Shown here piece by piece: positions 11,938 to 22,881 of a stretch of 64,000 nucleotides of DNA; positions within the stretch are counted from its first letter, which is position 1, and each line of letters begins with the position of its first letter. A program made the translations under genes and the position numbers. Source of the DNA: Quercus robur. Lineage: Eukaryota > Streptophyta > Magnoliopsida > Fagales > Fagaceae. The DNA is taken from assembly GCF_932294415.1 (NCBI RefSeq), contig NC_065544.1:13925351-13989350 (forward strand). Direction: 5' to 3'. The notes below the pieces were generated by a model that was not told the origin of the DNA, searched no databases, and saw only the letters and a program-made list of their open reading frames with translations.

Positions 11938-11955
11938 TTCCCACAGATGGTGCCA
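11938..11955 (-). other. Primer-binding site of the gypsy element
   Basis: Two bases inside the 5' LTR the minus strand reads TGGCACCATCTGTGGGAA. The second Tat-like element has TGGCGTCGTCTGTGGGAA in the same place (52750-52767). The TGGCRYCRTCTGTGGGA pattern is typical of plant Tat/Athila-type elements. I cannot fix the primer tRNA. Confidence 0.65.
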
Positions 11956-11957
11956 AT

Positions 11958-12744
11958 TGTACGAACACAATTTGGAGCCCAAGCCCAAAGTGTAAATGGA
12001 TATTGGCCTAGTGGGCCTAGTATAAGAAATTTGTAGAGAGTAGGTCAAAGAACTAGGCTCCATTGAATTGGATAACGATTAGAATGGATTTAAGAGAAAT
12101 CAAACAAAACCAAGAAGAATTTGTCTAAGTAAATTTGCCCTCGGCATAATCTGAGAAGGTCAGTTCTTATATAACTTAATTGAACAAGTTACAAGTACAA
12201 TTTTGATTGCTACAATACTTTCTCTCTCAATTTTTCTACCCCTTTTCTCTCAGGGTTCTCTCTCTAATTTATATCATCTTCCCTTCTCATCCTTCCCCTA
12301 CACGTGGACAGTAGATTGCTCGAGTTGATCCTTATCCCATCCACCCCCTCCTGAAATCTTTGGGAGTAGCTGTAAGGCTGAAAAAACACTGTTCAGAGAT
12401 CACTTCCTCATTAATGCGGCCAGGGAGTTAACTGCAGAGCATTCAATGCGGTGGCAGCAGCTTTCCCTTAGATATTTCTGAGCTCCCATCCCTCTTGTAC
12501 ATTCATGATGAATGTCCCTATCACTGAAACTTCCTGGAAGGTCACCTTGAACATTATGATATACATTTGACCTGTGCTTGGCTTATCCGAGGAGATATTC
12601 CTCCTCGGCCTACCTTCCCATTTGTAACCTACTCATGGGACTCTGAGCTAAACTCACCCACTACTATTTATTCGTCCTCAAATCACCCCACATTCTCGGC
12701 CAAGGCCCAAGGCCCAATATATAATTTGGGCCCTTATCCCTACA
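11958..12744 (-). repeat. 5' LTR of the gypsy element
   Basis: Intact 787-bp LTR, TG...CA, followed on the right by the target-site copy GGCAT at 12745-12749. It lacks the 960-bp insertion of the partner LTR and so shows the pre-insertion state of that site. Confidence 0.93.
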
Positions 12745-12859
12745 GGCATAATTCAGAAGAAATAATAATGAATATAAAATTATATGTGTACTTCAGATCT
12801 TTAAATATCCCCATAAATAATTTGACGGAAAAAACATTTGATTAAAAAATGAATAATAA

Positions 12860-14270
12860 TAATTGTTAGGTTTTGAGTTTGTAGTGTTGGCAAACCATGA
12901 CAAAAAGTAAGTATTGTTGAGTTAGAATGTTGTACTTTTAAGTCCAAGACAAAAAACTCAAGTTTAGGATGAAAAAAAGTGAGTTGCAATCTGGTCCTCT
13001 CGATTGCTATTCGATTCCTCTCGATTGCTATTCGAATTCTCTCGATTTGTCGGAAGTCACATATTAGCAAAAAATTAACAAACGTGAAAAGCCCATAACT
13101 TGTCCGTTTGAAGCCTAATAATCACGATCCTTTTTTTCTAGTATTTAAAAGACATTATAAGCTAACCCTAAAAAGGTTTTTTAGAGAGAAAAGAGTGCAT
13201 CGTGTGCCTTCAATTGTAGATCTAGGGTTTTTGTACCCAAAACTCTCTAAAGTCTATTAGGACATATGTGATTCACTTGTTACGAACATATGTCACTATT
13301 TTATGTAATTGGCTAATCTTTTGACAAAACGCACTTTACTTGTAATTGGGTAGATCTAGGATGTGTTTAATACTTCAAGAAACCTTGTTTCAAGTTCAAG
13401 TGTTAAAGTCATGCAAGTCTATCCAAGATTCTAGTCTGAAAAGTGTCTGTCATTAAAGCTCAACAACTAGCCATCTATCAAGCCTTGAAGAGCTGTTCCA
13501 GCCCATGGCTCGACAGCAGCTCGACAGATAGGCATCTGTCGAGGTTTATGAAAAACAAAGTTTTAGTTCTATTTTGACTCCAATCCGTGATTGTATATTT
13601 GGGCTTTCTTTTCTCACAACCCCAAACATATAAAAGGATTATTTTAAGGGCCGTCAAAGGTGACACAAGCTGCACAAGTGTTGAGCAAAGTTTGTTCAAG
13701 CAAATTGTGACCAGAGATAGAATTTGCCCTAGTTCATCTTTCTTGTGAAGAAGTTGCGTATTTGCGCACCGTAGGGTTTTGTAACCAAGGATCTTCTTGA
13801 TTTTCATCGTGTGATGAACTGAAGAATTTTGCAGCCAACAACCTTCTCTAGTTGGTGATTGAAGTTGCATACTGGGATTCGCACAATTGGTTAGTCACGT
13901 ACTGGGAGCCGTGTATTACAAGGATAGATTGTCACTACAAAATAAGTCCAATTGGGTATTGGGGTAAGGGTTCAACAATAAGTTGGTATAAGGTACTGGG
14001 ATTCCTTTACTTCTAACCATTTGTTGTGATAATAGTAGATTCTCGAGAGTGGTGACCTTAAAATCACCCGGTGGGGTTTTTACTGTGTTGGTTTTCCCCA
14101 TTCGTAAACAAATCACCGTGTCAATTTAATTTCTGCTGCATACTTTAGTTTATTGGTGATTTGTTTGTGCTACCACGCGTTTGCATGTTAATTTGATTAA
14201 TTAATAAATTTGGCTAATTAATCAATTAATTCATCACAAGAGGTCAATTCGTTTTTGGCCTATCAAAGTA
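12860..14270 (+). mobile_element. Copia-like LTR relic (probable)
   Basis: No coding region is seen. The block starts near TGTTAGGTTTTGAG and contains a short transcribed-leader-like stretch after TATAAAAGG near 13630. Near 14060-14230 it has CGGTGGGGTTTTTACTGTG and an ATTTCTGCTGCATAC segment of the kind that ends plant Copia LTRs. Neither a partner LTR nor a clean TSD is visible. Solo or truncated LTR is my best reading. Confidence 0.4.
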
Positions 14271-14279
14271 TTCTACCAT

Positions 14280-14790
14280 CAATATTCCTTAAAGAATCTC
14301 AAGATCCGGTATTGTAGAAGTTGCTACTACAAGATCATTACAGATGGTGATCTGAAACCTTTGAGTAGGATCTCAAAGTAACAAACAATGCGGCTTGTGT
14401 TGGTGTAAATCCAAGAAGATAAGAAGTTCGTGAATTTGGAGCTTGCACGTGGACGTGTCAGTAAGTTACTACATGAGGTAACAATAGATTTAGGGTTAAA
14501 TTTGTTTGTAAAAACTTCGATTATCTTATAGTGGATTTACTTTACCTTGAGAATAGTTAGGTCAAATCCTCTCTAGGTTTTTACCTTGAAACAGTTCGTT
14601 TCATTGGTTTTCCTAGGTCATTATATCGTGTATTGTTTACTTTTCTGCATCTTTGCATGATATGATTTATTTGTGTTTAACTTAGATTTGAAAATTAATC
14701 TAAGTAATCACTTGGTTAATATAATAGGTTAAACAATCTGTTTTAAGGGGTCTAAACGAACTTTTAATTATAATAATTAAAAAAACACTA
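14280..14790 (+). mobile_element. Second LTR-like relic
   Basis: This is an adjacent non-coding block with a U5-like end (GGGGTCTAAAC near 14747). The same octamer context occurs in the solo LTR at 1286-2245 on the other strand, so the two may be distant relatives. No LTR partner, PBS or coding sequence is seen. Confidence 0.3.
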
Positions 14791-15190
14791 AAAATGTAAA
14801 AATAAAAAAATAAATTTCATAGGCTACAAATGAATTTACTTTTTATAGGAGAGCCACACCTCATAGGCTAGTCGACCATTCTTGGGGGCCAAACTTTAAA
14901 TATTTATATAAATTTATTTGTTATAAAATAAATAAAATTTTCAAGAAGGGTTTAGCCTATTTTTATCATAGGCTAGTAGGGGGGAATTGATAAATACCCT
15001 TTATTTTTAAAGTACGTAACAAAATGTAGATCTTTTCAAACTATGTAGTAAGATACCCATGTTTTGAAATTCAATTTTAACAAAATCGGGTTCTGCGTAA
15101 AACTTAATATCCTCAAAGTTAAGTTCAATGTGTACTCTTAAATAGAACTCAACATTAGCAATATCGAGTTTCACTTAAATTTTCAAAAAA
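14791..15190. other. AT-rich spacer, no gene seen
   Basis: An AT-rich stretch with a short dispersed direct repeat: CATAGGCTA appears near 14820, 14850 and 14965. No frame or RNA gene can be supported. Confidence 0.6.
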
Positions 15191-17513
15191 CACTACAACA
15201 AAATGTATTTTTAGCGACGAAACTTAGTAAGGAAATATTTTTTCGTCACTAAAATTACAGATTTAGCGACGAAATATGGATTTCGTCGCTAATAATGAAA
15301 AAAATAATAACATTGAGCGACAACAAGTAATTTTCGTCGCTATTGTTGATTTGAAACAAGGGCGCCAATGGGGAAAAACTAGGTGCAAACTTAATTAAAC
15401 TATAGGGATGAAATATTTTATCACTAAAAGTTGAGATTTTTAGTGGCGAAATATTTCATTGCTATAGATGTTGCTTTGAACAATATTAGTGACAAAACTC
15501 ATTTCGTCGCCGAAGGTAACCAATAGTGACGAAACTAAATCGTCGCCAAAAGTCCAATGCATATAAACCGGCAGCTTTAGTGTCGAAATCATAATTCGTA
15601 ACAAAAAAGTTAGAAACATCAATGAAATAAATTTCATCACTAAAGAGTACAACTTAAATGGGTTAAATTTCAGCCAAAAAAAATTTCATTTCCCACATAA
15701 AATTTTATTTCTCCCACCCATTCACTTAAAAATTTTTCAGCCCTCCCACTCTCATTATCACTCACTCCCTAACACAAACACATACTCAAATACAAACATA
15801 AACACACACATCCCTTTATCTCTCTCTCTCTACCAAATCTCTCCTCCCTCTTGGTCTCTTGGTTAGCTTCTACTAGATTTTCAGTCATCAAACTCTTACC
15901 CATGGTTTGAGTTCTCCTAACATGAATCTAAGGTAACATCTCCATGACCCACCTTCTAATATCTTTAGGTTTTTATCCTATATTGTTAGGATTGCTCTTT
16001 ATGTTGTGGGTTTTGTTTTAGAAGTAGTTTGTTATATTTGTTGGTACATTTAAAATCTTATTGGAGGTTTTTAATTTAATGGAGTGAAATGGATTTTGTT
16101 GTTTGGCAACTATGCGAGTTGGGTTTCTTAAGAAATCATTTGGGTTTTTGATTGTATAGGAGATTGGGTTAGTTTTAGAAAAAGGGATTCCTTACATTTT
16201 GAAATGTCTTTGGCATATGTGGTTGTGATTATGGTGTTAAATATAAATTTGTGCAAGTAATATGAGCATGTGTCTTTTGCTTACCAAGTGTTTGACAAAT
16301 TGCCTATATGAGTTACGAAACAGATTTTGTTGTTTGGCAACCATATGAGTTGGGTTTCTTGAGAAATTGGGTTTTGATTTATATGGGAGATTGGGTTAAT
16401 TTTAGAAAAAGGGTTTCCTTACATTTTGAAATGTTTTTGGCATATGTGGTTGTGATTGTGGTGTTAAATATAAATTTGTGCAAGTAATATGAGCATGTGT
16501 CTTTGACTGAATTATGTCGTAAATGATTTAGTTCTAGCAAATATTTGTAATTGAATTATGCAATGTGAGGTTGACAACCAAATTGGGTTTGCAATTTGTG
16601 TCTTGGATGAACATATATATATATATATATATACACACACAAATATTCAATAGAGATGTTTCTTATAACATAGTTAATGTTTTTACTTTACAATTTTAAT
16701 GTAGTATTGTTTTTACATTTGTACAAATTTCTTATTGGTGTCTTTTAGGACATTTTCTTTTGGTATTACTTGAAGACGTTTGAGGACATCTTCTTTTAGC
16801 CCTTAGTATTTTATGTTATTGTATGTTATAAAACATCTTGTATTATTGTATGTGTTGGAAACAATTTGTATGGATGGATTGAATAGAATACTTGTTTTAT
16901 TTTTACATTTGGAATGTATGGATCATTTTCTTATAAATGTGTAGTTGACATTAATGTGTTATTCAAGTGTGAGGAGTTAATAATGTAATGACAGGTTACA
17001 TACAGGAAAAGAATGAAAACAGATAAGTAGCTTTAGTGACGAATTTTCCATCACATTTAGCTACATTTAGTGACGAAATTTTTCGTCACTAAATGTAACT
17101 AAATTTATAAAAAAACACTTTCAACGACGAAAATTTTTGTCGCTAAATATAGCTGAATTTTTCAGACTATAGTTTTAGCGACGAAAATATTTCGTCACTA
17201 AATATTATCTAATAAAATAAGGTACATGTAGTGACGAAATAGTTCATCGCTGAATAGTATTTTTTACCAGGAAAACATTTAGCGACTAAATAATTTCGTC
17301 GCTAAAAGTATTTTTATTTTAAAACAACTCGGATCTTTAGCAACGAAATTTGTTGAAAGTTTTCGTCGCTAATACTCTTAGCGATGGGGCTATAGCAACG
17401 AAACAAATTTCGTCACTAAAAAGAAGAATTCATCACTAAAGGTACTAGGCAACGAAATATAGGACTTTTACTTACGAAAATTTTCGTCGCTAAAAATACA
17501 TTTTGTTGTAGTG
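15191..17513. mobile_element. CACTA (En/Spm)-like non-autonomous DNA transposon
   Basis: The ends are inverted repeats: CACTACAACAAAATGTATTT at the left and its complement ending TTTTGTTGTAGTG at the right. Both subterminal zones (15205-15620 and 17030-17505) are packed with direct and inverted copies of AGCGACGAAA / TTTCGTCGCT, the kind of subterminal array bound by a CACTA transposase. The interior has no transposase frame. It holds a CT-rich leader-like stretch (15710-15850) and a ~230-bp tandem duplication (16085-16275 against 16315-16500). The flanking triplets (AAA and TGA) do not match, so the TSD is lost or the junction was altered. Confidence 0.82.
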
Positions 17514-18615
17514 TGAAGATATCATGTATGGTAATAATAGATACAATTTATGCAAAAGAAGTTGTCAAGCCTAATTGTGTGTTAAGCATTAAATAACGTA
17601 ATTAAAAGGTAAATATACTTTGTCTTAGACGTTGATTTTTGTCTCATATTTAATCTAAAATCTTTATTTTTATACTTGAAAATTTAAGAAAATATAAATT
17701 TTATAAGGGTTTTACTCACGTATGCCTTTACGACATATATTAATAAACCATTTTAAGATACTTTTTATGTGAAAATTAAAAATTAACTAATTTTTTGACA
17801 ACTTTTTTAATTTTTCATAATAAATTTTCTAAAATTGATGATTAATGTATATTCTAAGAGCATACATTAACAGAACCCATTTTATAATTCCATCTATGAT
17901 TTATCCGGTGAAAATGACCAATTTTTATGCATGAAAAGTGTATACCCGTTGCAAAATAAATAAATATATAATTTTACACTAGATTTTGATTGAAGTTTGT
18001 TAGGGTACTTTTTTTTTACACCTAATTTTACTTGGGTGCCACCTATTTATTTTCAAACACCACTAATAAGTTATTAGGTTTTCTCAAATATTTTTTGCTT
18101 TATTATTATGTTAATCACAAATGTTTCATATCTCATTATCTAAATTAGGTTATGATATAAACTATCACAAAAAGCCCCAAAACTTAAATTTTATCCAATT
18201 TTATTATCATATTCTATTTGAGAATATCAAAATTTTCCCCTCAACAAAGTTTAAAATGAAGTTAACTTTTGGACAAGTAGTTTGTTTTTATTTGTGACTA
18301 TTATTACCATACATGATATCCTCAGTTGTGATTTTCTTAATTACGCCTTTTTCAATCTAATAATTACAACAGCTTTTGTGATAATGTTTTAGAACTATCC
18401 TTTTTAATATTTAGGTGATTATTTCACCTTCTAAGTTTCGTAGCAATCCAATATATTATTGGGGTTGACGAAGTGCACCTTCAACGTTCTGGATAATTAG
18501 TTTATTTTTAGTGCATTTTGAGCTTCCCCATTTTTGACTTTTACAATTAACGCAGCAAATTTTGACAATTTCTTGTCAACTTGAACGGTAGTAAGAAGAA
18601 ATGGTAAGCACGAGA
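17514..18615. other. AT-rich intergenic DNA upstream of the DUF26 gene
   Basis: No coding frame is seen. The stretch is very AT-rich, with several oligo-T runs, and becomes the promoter of the DUF26 gene at its right end. Confidence 0.6.
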
Positions 18616-18619
18616 TTTA

Positions 18620-18627
18620 CTATAAAT
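18620..18627 (+). promoter_or_regulatory. TATA box of the DUF26 gene
   Basis: TATAAATA lies 59 bp before the ATG in the context GATTTACTATAAATAAC. Nearly the same context precedes the paralogue at 36829 (GATTTACTATAAATAAC near 36750), and a related TCTATAAAAATAAC precedes the one at 58757. This conservation among paralogues supports it as the core promoter. Confidence 0.7.
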
Positions 18628-18685
18628 AACAGCTGCATGGACCAAAGTTTAAACCCATCAATCATCCTCTCATATCCTGTTGACA

Positions 18686-19414
18686 ATGTCTTCCTCACAC
18701 TTCACCTTCTCCATCTACTTTTTAACCTTTGCTCTCTTTCTCCAAACCATTTTTGGAGCTAGCCCTCTCTTCCATTTCTGTTCAAGCTCAGAGAACTTCA
18801 CCACCAATGACCCATATGGATCAAACTTAAAAAAGCTCTTGGGTAACCTTTACTATCAAACCCCTCTCCAGGGCTTTGGTCTTGGTTCAGTGGGTTCGTA
18901 TCCATACCAAACTAATGGACTTGCTCTTTGTCGTGGTGATGTTGCAACCACAGACTGCAAGACCTGTGTCAATGAGGCTAGCAATGAAATTCACAAACTT
19001 TGCCCATACAATAAAGGTGCCATTATATGGTACGACAATTGTCTTGTGAAGTACTTGAACAAGGATTTCTTTGGCCAAATTGATAATCAAAACAAGTTCT
19101 ACATGTACAACTTGAGAAATGTTAGTGAGCCGACAACATTTAACGAAAAAACAAGAAAGTTGTTGAGCCTCCTAGCCAAAGAAGCATCTGTTACACCAAA
19201 ACTGTATGCAGTTGGAGAGCTAGAGCTTGGAGAATCAAAGAAGCTTTATGGTTTGGCCCAGTGCACTAGGGATCTTTCTAACAGTGACTGCTTCAAGTGT
19301 CTTGATGGTGTAATTGGTGAACTTCCCCAATGTTGTGATGGGAAAGAAGGAGGAAGAGTTGTTGGTGGGAGTTGTAACATAAGATATGAGATTTACCCAT
19401 TTGTCAATTCTTAG
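18686..19414 (+). CDS. DUF26 (Gnk2-type) cysteine-rich repeat secretory protein, intact
   Basis: The gene is an intronless frame of 242 codons. The ATG at 18686 is chosen because it begins a standard signal peptide (MSSSHFTFSIYFLTFALFL, cleavage near Gly-Ala about residue 25). Two DUF26 domains follow, each with the diagnostic C-x8-C-x2-C motif: 'CRGDVATTDCKTC' in the first and 'CTRDLSNSDCFKC' in the second. There is no transmembrane segment or kinase after the second domain, so it is a secreted, apoplastic CRRSP38-like protein rather than a CRK receptor. Sites such as NFT and NVS could be glycosylated. The family includes ginkbilobin-2, a mannose-binding antifungal protein, and plasmodesmal proteins. 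The exact role here is unknown. It is the only member of four in this window without a visible lesion. Confidence 0.93.
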   Translation: MSSSHFTFSIYFLTFALFLQTIFGASPLFHFCSSSENFTTNDPYGSNLKKLLGNLYYQTPLQGFGLGSVGSYPYQTNGLALCRGDVATTDCKTCVNEASNEIHKLCPYNKGAIIWYDNCLVKYLNKDFFGQIDNQNKFYMYNLRNVSEPTTFNEKTRKLLSLLAKEASVTPKLYAVGELELGESKKLYGLAQCTRDLSNSDCFKCLDGVIGELPQCCDGKEGGRVVGGSCNIRYEIYPFVNS

Positions 19415-20700
19415 ATTATGTATGTTCTAGGGTTTAGAACTACCCATATGTCGTAACATAAAATAAAGTGTTTGTAGGAACACCCTTATGATGATTCTCC
19501 ATTATGGAAGAATGCAGAAATAAAACCTGCTTTGTATTTGTTGGATGTTTCAACTTTCAACCATCCTCATATGTTGTTAAATAAATTTTCTTTTTATGAT
19601 TGTTATGGATAAATGACAAATTTTGCATCCTTGAATGGACAAGTAGGATGGATGACTTCAAACAACTTAACAGAAAGTCTAATACCACAATAAATTTTAA
19701 ACAAATTTTACAATTATTGAGGTGGCATTGGAATAAAAGAAAAGTGATGTTAATAGTGGTCTTACATGAAAATGATGTATACATTAATCACAATTTATTA
19801 CTTTAATAATTGTGAAATTTATTGTATTTGTAATATTGTTAAAAACTTAAACCATAACTATATAGAAATTTTAAATAATTTAACTTATCTCTAATACTTT
19901 TATTTATTGGAAATAATACGGGGCATAACATATGTCATAAAATGATCACGTGTCAACCTCGTTTCCTATCCAATACACAAGAGCACTAAAAAGAATTCTT
20001 ACCCATTTTAAAACAATAATGTAGTACTACATTTTCTGGTTGCCAATTTCTTTTGTGGCAAATAATAAAATAAAATAACAAATTACAATAACAATTATAA
20101 TAATGAAAAAAAAAAAAAAAAAAAAAGAGAGAGAGAAGGTTGCTAACTGCTCTATATTAATTGTGTATATATACATACATATATATATATATATATATAT
20201 TATCCTACTTCTCTTCTAATACATCTCTTGTGTAATAATTAACAAGAAAAGTTTTTATTTAAACTAACTCTCACACAATTACGTATCTCTTTTTGCTAGT
20301 AGTGTCATATCTGTTTATGTTTCTTATTTTCTTTTTTTGATCAAGCTACCCGAATCCAAGGTAGCGATGGATGAGACAATACATATGATTCCTCCTCTTT
20401 TTATATAAAAAATAAATAAATTTTTTGAGAAACAACTGGTGTGTCATTGGATTTTTAGTGTGGTAGAAAGAAAGAATTTTAGAGAGAGAGGGAGAGAGAT
20501 TCAGAAAAAACAAATCCTTTTTTTTTAATGGTCAAACACACAAACCTTTACCTTTTCCATTTCTTTTTCTTTTTTAAATTATGGTCAAACCATAACTGGT
20601 AGACGAAAACCAAGAAACTGGATTAGAAAAAACAAATTTATTATCTTTTTCTAGAACATGTGACCAAACAAGACAAAGTGATGATTATATATAAAATTAT
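19415..20700. other. Intergenic DNA with simple repeats
   Basis: Contains the 3' flank of the DUF26 gene (AATAAAG near 19462 is a possible polyadenylation signal), a poly(A)-GAGAGA run near 20105-20140 and a TA run near 20170-20202. Short frames at 19557-19806 overlap on both strands and are unconvincing. Confidence 0.6.
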
Positions 20701-20818
20701 AAATGCAAAATCGCCTAAGAAATTACTGTGCCGCAACACCAAACATTCAACTTTTTTACATTGAACAGATGCAATCACGGCAAGTTGGATGGTTCGCTGT
20801 AATAGTTGCTTTTCCCTT

Positions 20819-21347
20819 TTGTCGTGGTGATGTTGCAACCACAGACTGCATGACTTGTGTCAACGAGGCTAGCAATGAAATTCACAGACTTTGCCCATAT
20901 AATAAAGGTGCCATTATATGGTACGACAATTGTCTTGTGAAGTACTTGAACAAGGATTTCTTTGGCGAAATTGATAATCAAAACAAGTTCTACATGAATA
21001 ACTTGAGAAATGTTAGTGAGGCAACAACATTAAATGCAAAGACAAGGGAGCTGTTGAGCCTCCTAGCCAAAGAAGCATCTGTTACTCCAAAACTGTATGC
21101 AGACTGCAGTTGGAGAGCTAGAGCTTGGAGAATCAAAGAAGCTCTATGGTTTGACCCAATGCACAAGAGGGATCTTTCTAACAGTGACTGCTTCAAGTGT
21201 CTTGATGGTGCAATTGGTGAACTTCCTCGTTGTTGTGATGGGAAAGGAGGAAGAGTTGACGTTGGTAGGAGTTGTAACATAAGATATGAGATTTACCCTT
21301 TTGTCAGCCATAACTCCATAAGCCTCTATATATACAGACCACCATAA
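20819..21347 (+). pseudogene. DUF26 gene relic, 5' end missing
   Basis: Similarity to the intact paralogue begins abruptly at TTGTCGTGGTGATGTTGC. The signal peptide and first ~80 residues are absent and replaced by unrelated DNA. The first C-x8-C-x2-C motif remains ('CRGDVATTDCMTC'). Near 21100 a 7-bp insertion duplicates ACTGCAG and shifts the frame. Near 21165 two extra bases restore it, so about 23 residues read differently and the first Cys of the second motif is lost. The stop codon is also lost and the frame runs on to 21347. Nucleotide similarity to the copy at 18686 is very high, suggesting a recent local duplication. Confidence 0.88.
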
Positions 21348-21583
21348 ACGGCAAAAAGATGTATATACAAAACAAAGAATGAGAAAATATAGAAAGATAA
21401 AAAGATGTATATACAAAACAAAGAATGTGAAAATATAGAAAGAGAAAGTAGAGTTGATTTTATCTTCTTACCCTTACATGTAGCAACAAATCTAAGTGTA
21501 GGGTGAAAAAACCGAGGTTCAAGTATTTGAAGAGAGAGTTTCACACATATATACACTTAAATTAGGTTAGAATAAAACTTTTA

Positions 21584-22717
21584 GGCAAAAATCTAAAACT
21601 GACCCCCTAATTTTAACCTTTTTTTATTTCAATTCTCTAACTTTCAAGTTTGCCATTTCAGTTCTCTAACTTTTAATTATTATCAATTCGGTATTTCATT
21701 AGATCTCAGTTATTTATTGCCGTTAAGTGAGTTAAAACAACATCGTTTTGGTTTTTTTTTTTTTTTTTTTCATAAATTTCAGAATTAAAAGAAAAGAAAA
21801 AAACTATTATTAAAAAACATTTGTCGTTCCCTTACTTGAAATCAAAAACAAAGAAATATTGAGAGAGACCCAAATCCCTAACTTGAGAATTTGGGGAAAA
21901 GAATGACCTGGTCTTTCCATGGTATTTCCCCAACTTAGATCAAACCATACCCATGAAGAAGCCTAACGTAATTAATTCCCATGTTCTGCTTAGGATCTAT
22001 TTATATAAAAAACGACACAGCCCAAAACATAAGAATGGCTGCTCAGTTTATAAAATCTAGAAAAGAAAAAAAATGGAATAGGTATTTTACCTGGTAAGCT
22101 TTTATGAGGGGAAGATCTATGATGGAAGGGTTGTTAGCTTGGATTTCGGCAATGGATTCAGACAGCCCAAGACTCTGACAGGACTGTCTCACAGTGAGAG
22201 AAGCCAGTGAGTCATTTGTGACCAAGAAAAGTGGCCAAATGAGTCTAACACAGTTGAATCCCATGGAAGCAATCTTCTTGGAGATGGCATCCATGGGCTG
22301 CTTGCTAAGGCCCTCAGTCACCATGGGTTCCAGTCTTCCAGATGTGACACCTAATTCACGCATGCCAGCTTCACTCGTTGCCCTCCTACTTCGTCTACAA
22401 TCCACCTAGAATTGGTCTATAGAGGTAGAGTCATGACTGGCTTGCTTTGAGTTAGGGATTTGGGTCTCTCTCAATATTTCTTTGTTTTTGATTTCAGGAA
22501 AGGGGGTCATCGTTCCCCTGAATGTTTTCTTTTTTTTTCTTTTTTTAAATAACAGTTTTTTCTTTTCTTTTCTTTTAATTCAAAAAAAAAAAATGATGTC
22601 ATTTTGGTTTCGAATCGACAACAATTTAAAGTTAGAGGATTGAAATGATATATCAAGCAGTTAAAGAACTGAAATAAAAAATGCTGAAAATTAGAAGATC
22701 AATTTTAAATTTTTGCC
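21584..22717. mobile_element. Long-TIR, MULE-like element carrying a captured gene fragment (Pack-MULE type)
   Basis: The ends are long imperfect inverted repeats that start GGCAAAAATCTAAAACTGA at the left. The right end, read in reverse complement, starts GGCAAAAATTTAAAATTGA. The match continues for roughly 120 bp or more, including the TCTAACTTT and TTTATTTCA blocks. The interior is a piece of a GH5 gene and no transposase is seen. Long TIRs plus captured gene DNA are typical of Pack-MULEs. The flanks (AAACTTTTA and AAATCTCCA) match at only six of nine positions, so the TSD is weak and the superfamily call is an inference. Confidence 0.75.
22091..22434 (-). pseudogene. Captured 5' fragment of a plant GH5 (cellulase-like) gene
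   Basis: On the minus strand the pieces 'RWIVDE', 'RVKLACVN' and 'VSHLE', then 'EGLSKQPMDAISKKIASMGF' and 'NCVRLIWPLFLVTNDSLASL', match the N-terminal part of plant glycosyl hydrolase family 5 proteins. The fragment starts near the native ATG at 22434. It ends exactly at an exon border, where KAYQ is followed by GTAAAATACC, a splice donor. Lesions are an in-frame TAG shortly after the ATG, a TAG where a Trp codon is expected after 'ACVN', and a frameshift before 'PMVTEGL'. The catalytic Glu residues lie further downstream in this family and are absent. It lies wholly inside the long-TIR element. Confidence 0.85.
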
Positions 22718-22881
22718 AAATCTCCATCTTGCAATAAAAAAAAAAAAAAATTCGTATTATAATTTCCCCTTTGATCTTTTATGAAAAGATAAGGTCATTC
22801 TATAGTACCCACTATTTCCTCTTAACCATTTAAATCATTTTAGGGGGTTACCATTTACTGGTAGAATAGGTTAGTGTATAA

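Larger units (their letters stand above)
840..12744 (-). mobile_element. Tat-type Ty3/gypsy LTR retrotransposon, decayed
   Basis: The element is bounded by two LTRs that read TGTAC...CCTWACA on the plus strand. The direct repeat GGCAT lies immediately outside them (835-839 and 12745-12749), so this is one insertion with a perfect 5-bp target-site duplication. On the minus strand the order is 5' LTR, primer-binding site, gag, protease, RT, RNase H, integrase, an ~80-bp tandem array, an opposite-strand gene, polypurine tract and 3' LTR. PR-RT-RH-IN order identifies Ty3/gypsy. The additional antisense gene and the tandem array between pol and the 3' LTR are typical of the Tat lineage. All coding parts carry stops or frameshifts, so the copy is not autonomous now. 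Tat placement is inference from layout, without a phylogeny. Confidence 0.93.

Noticed and set aside
18680..18685. Two-codon upstream extension of the intact DUF26 frame (TTG ACA)
   Set aside because: The ATG at 18686 begins the conserved MSSS signal peptide shared by paralogues.
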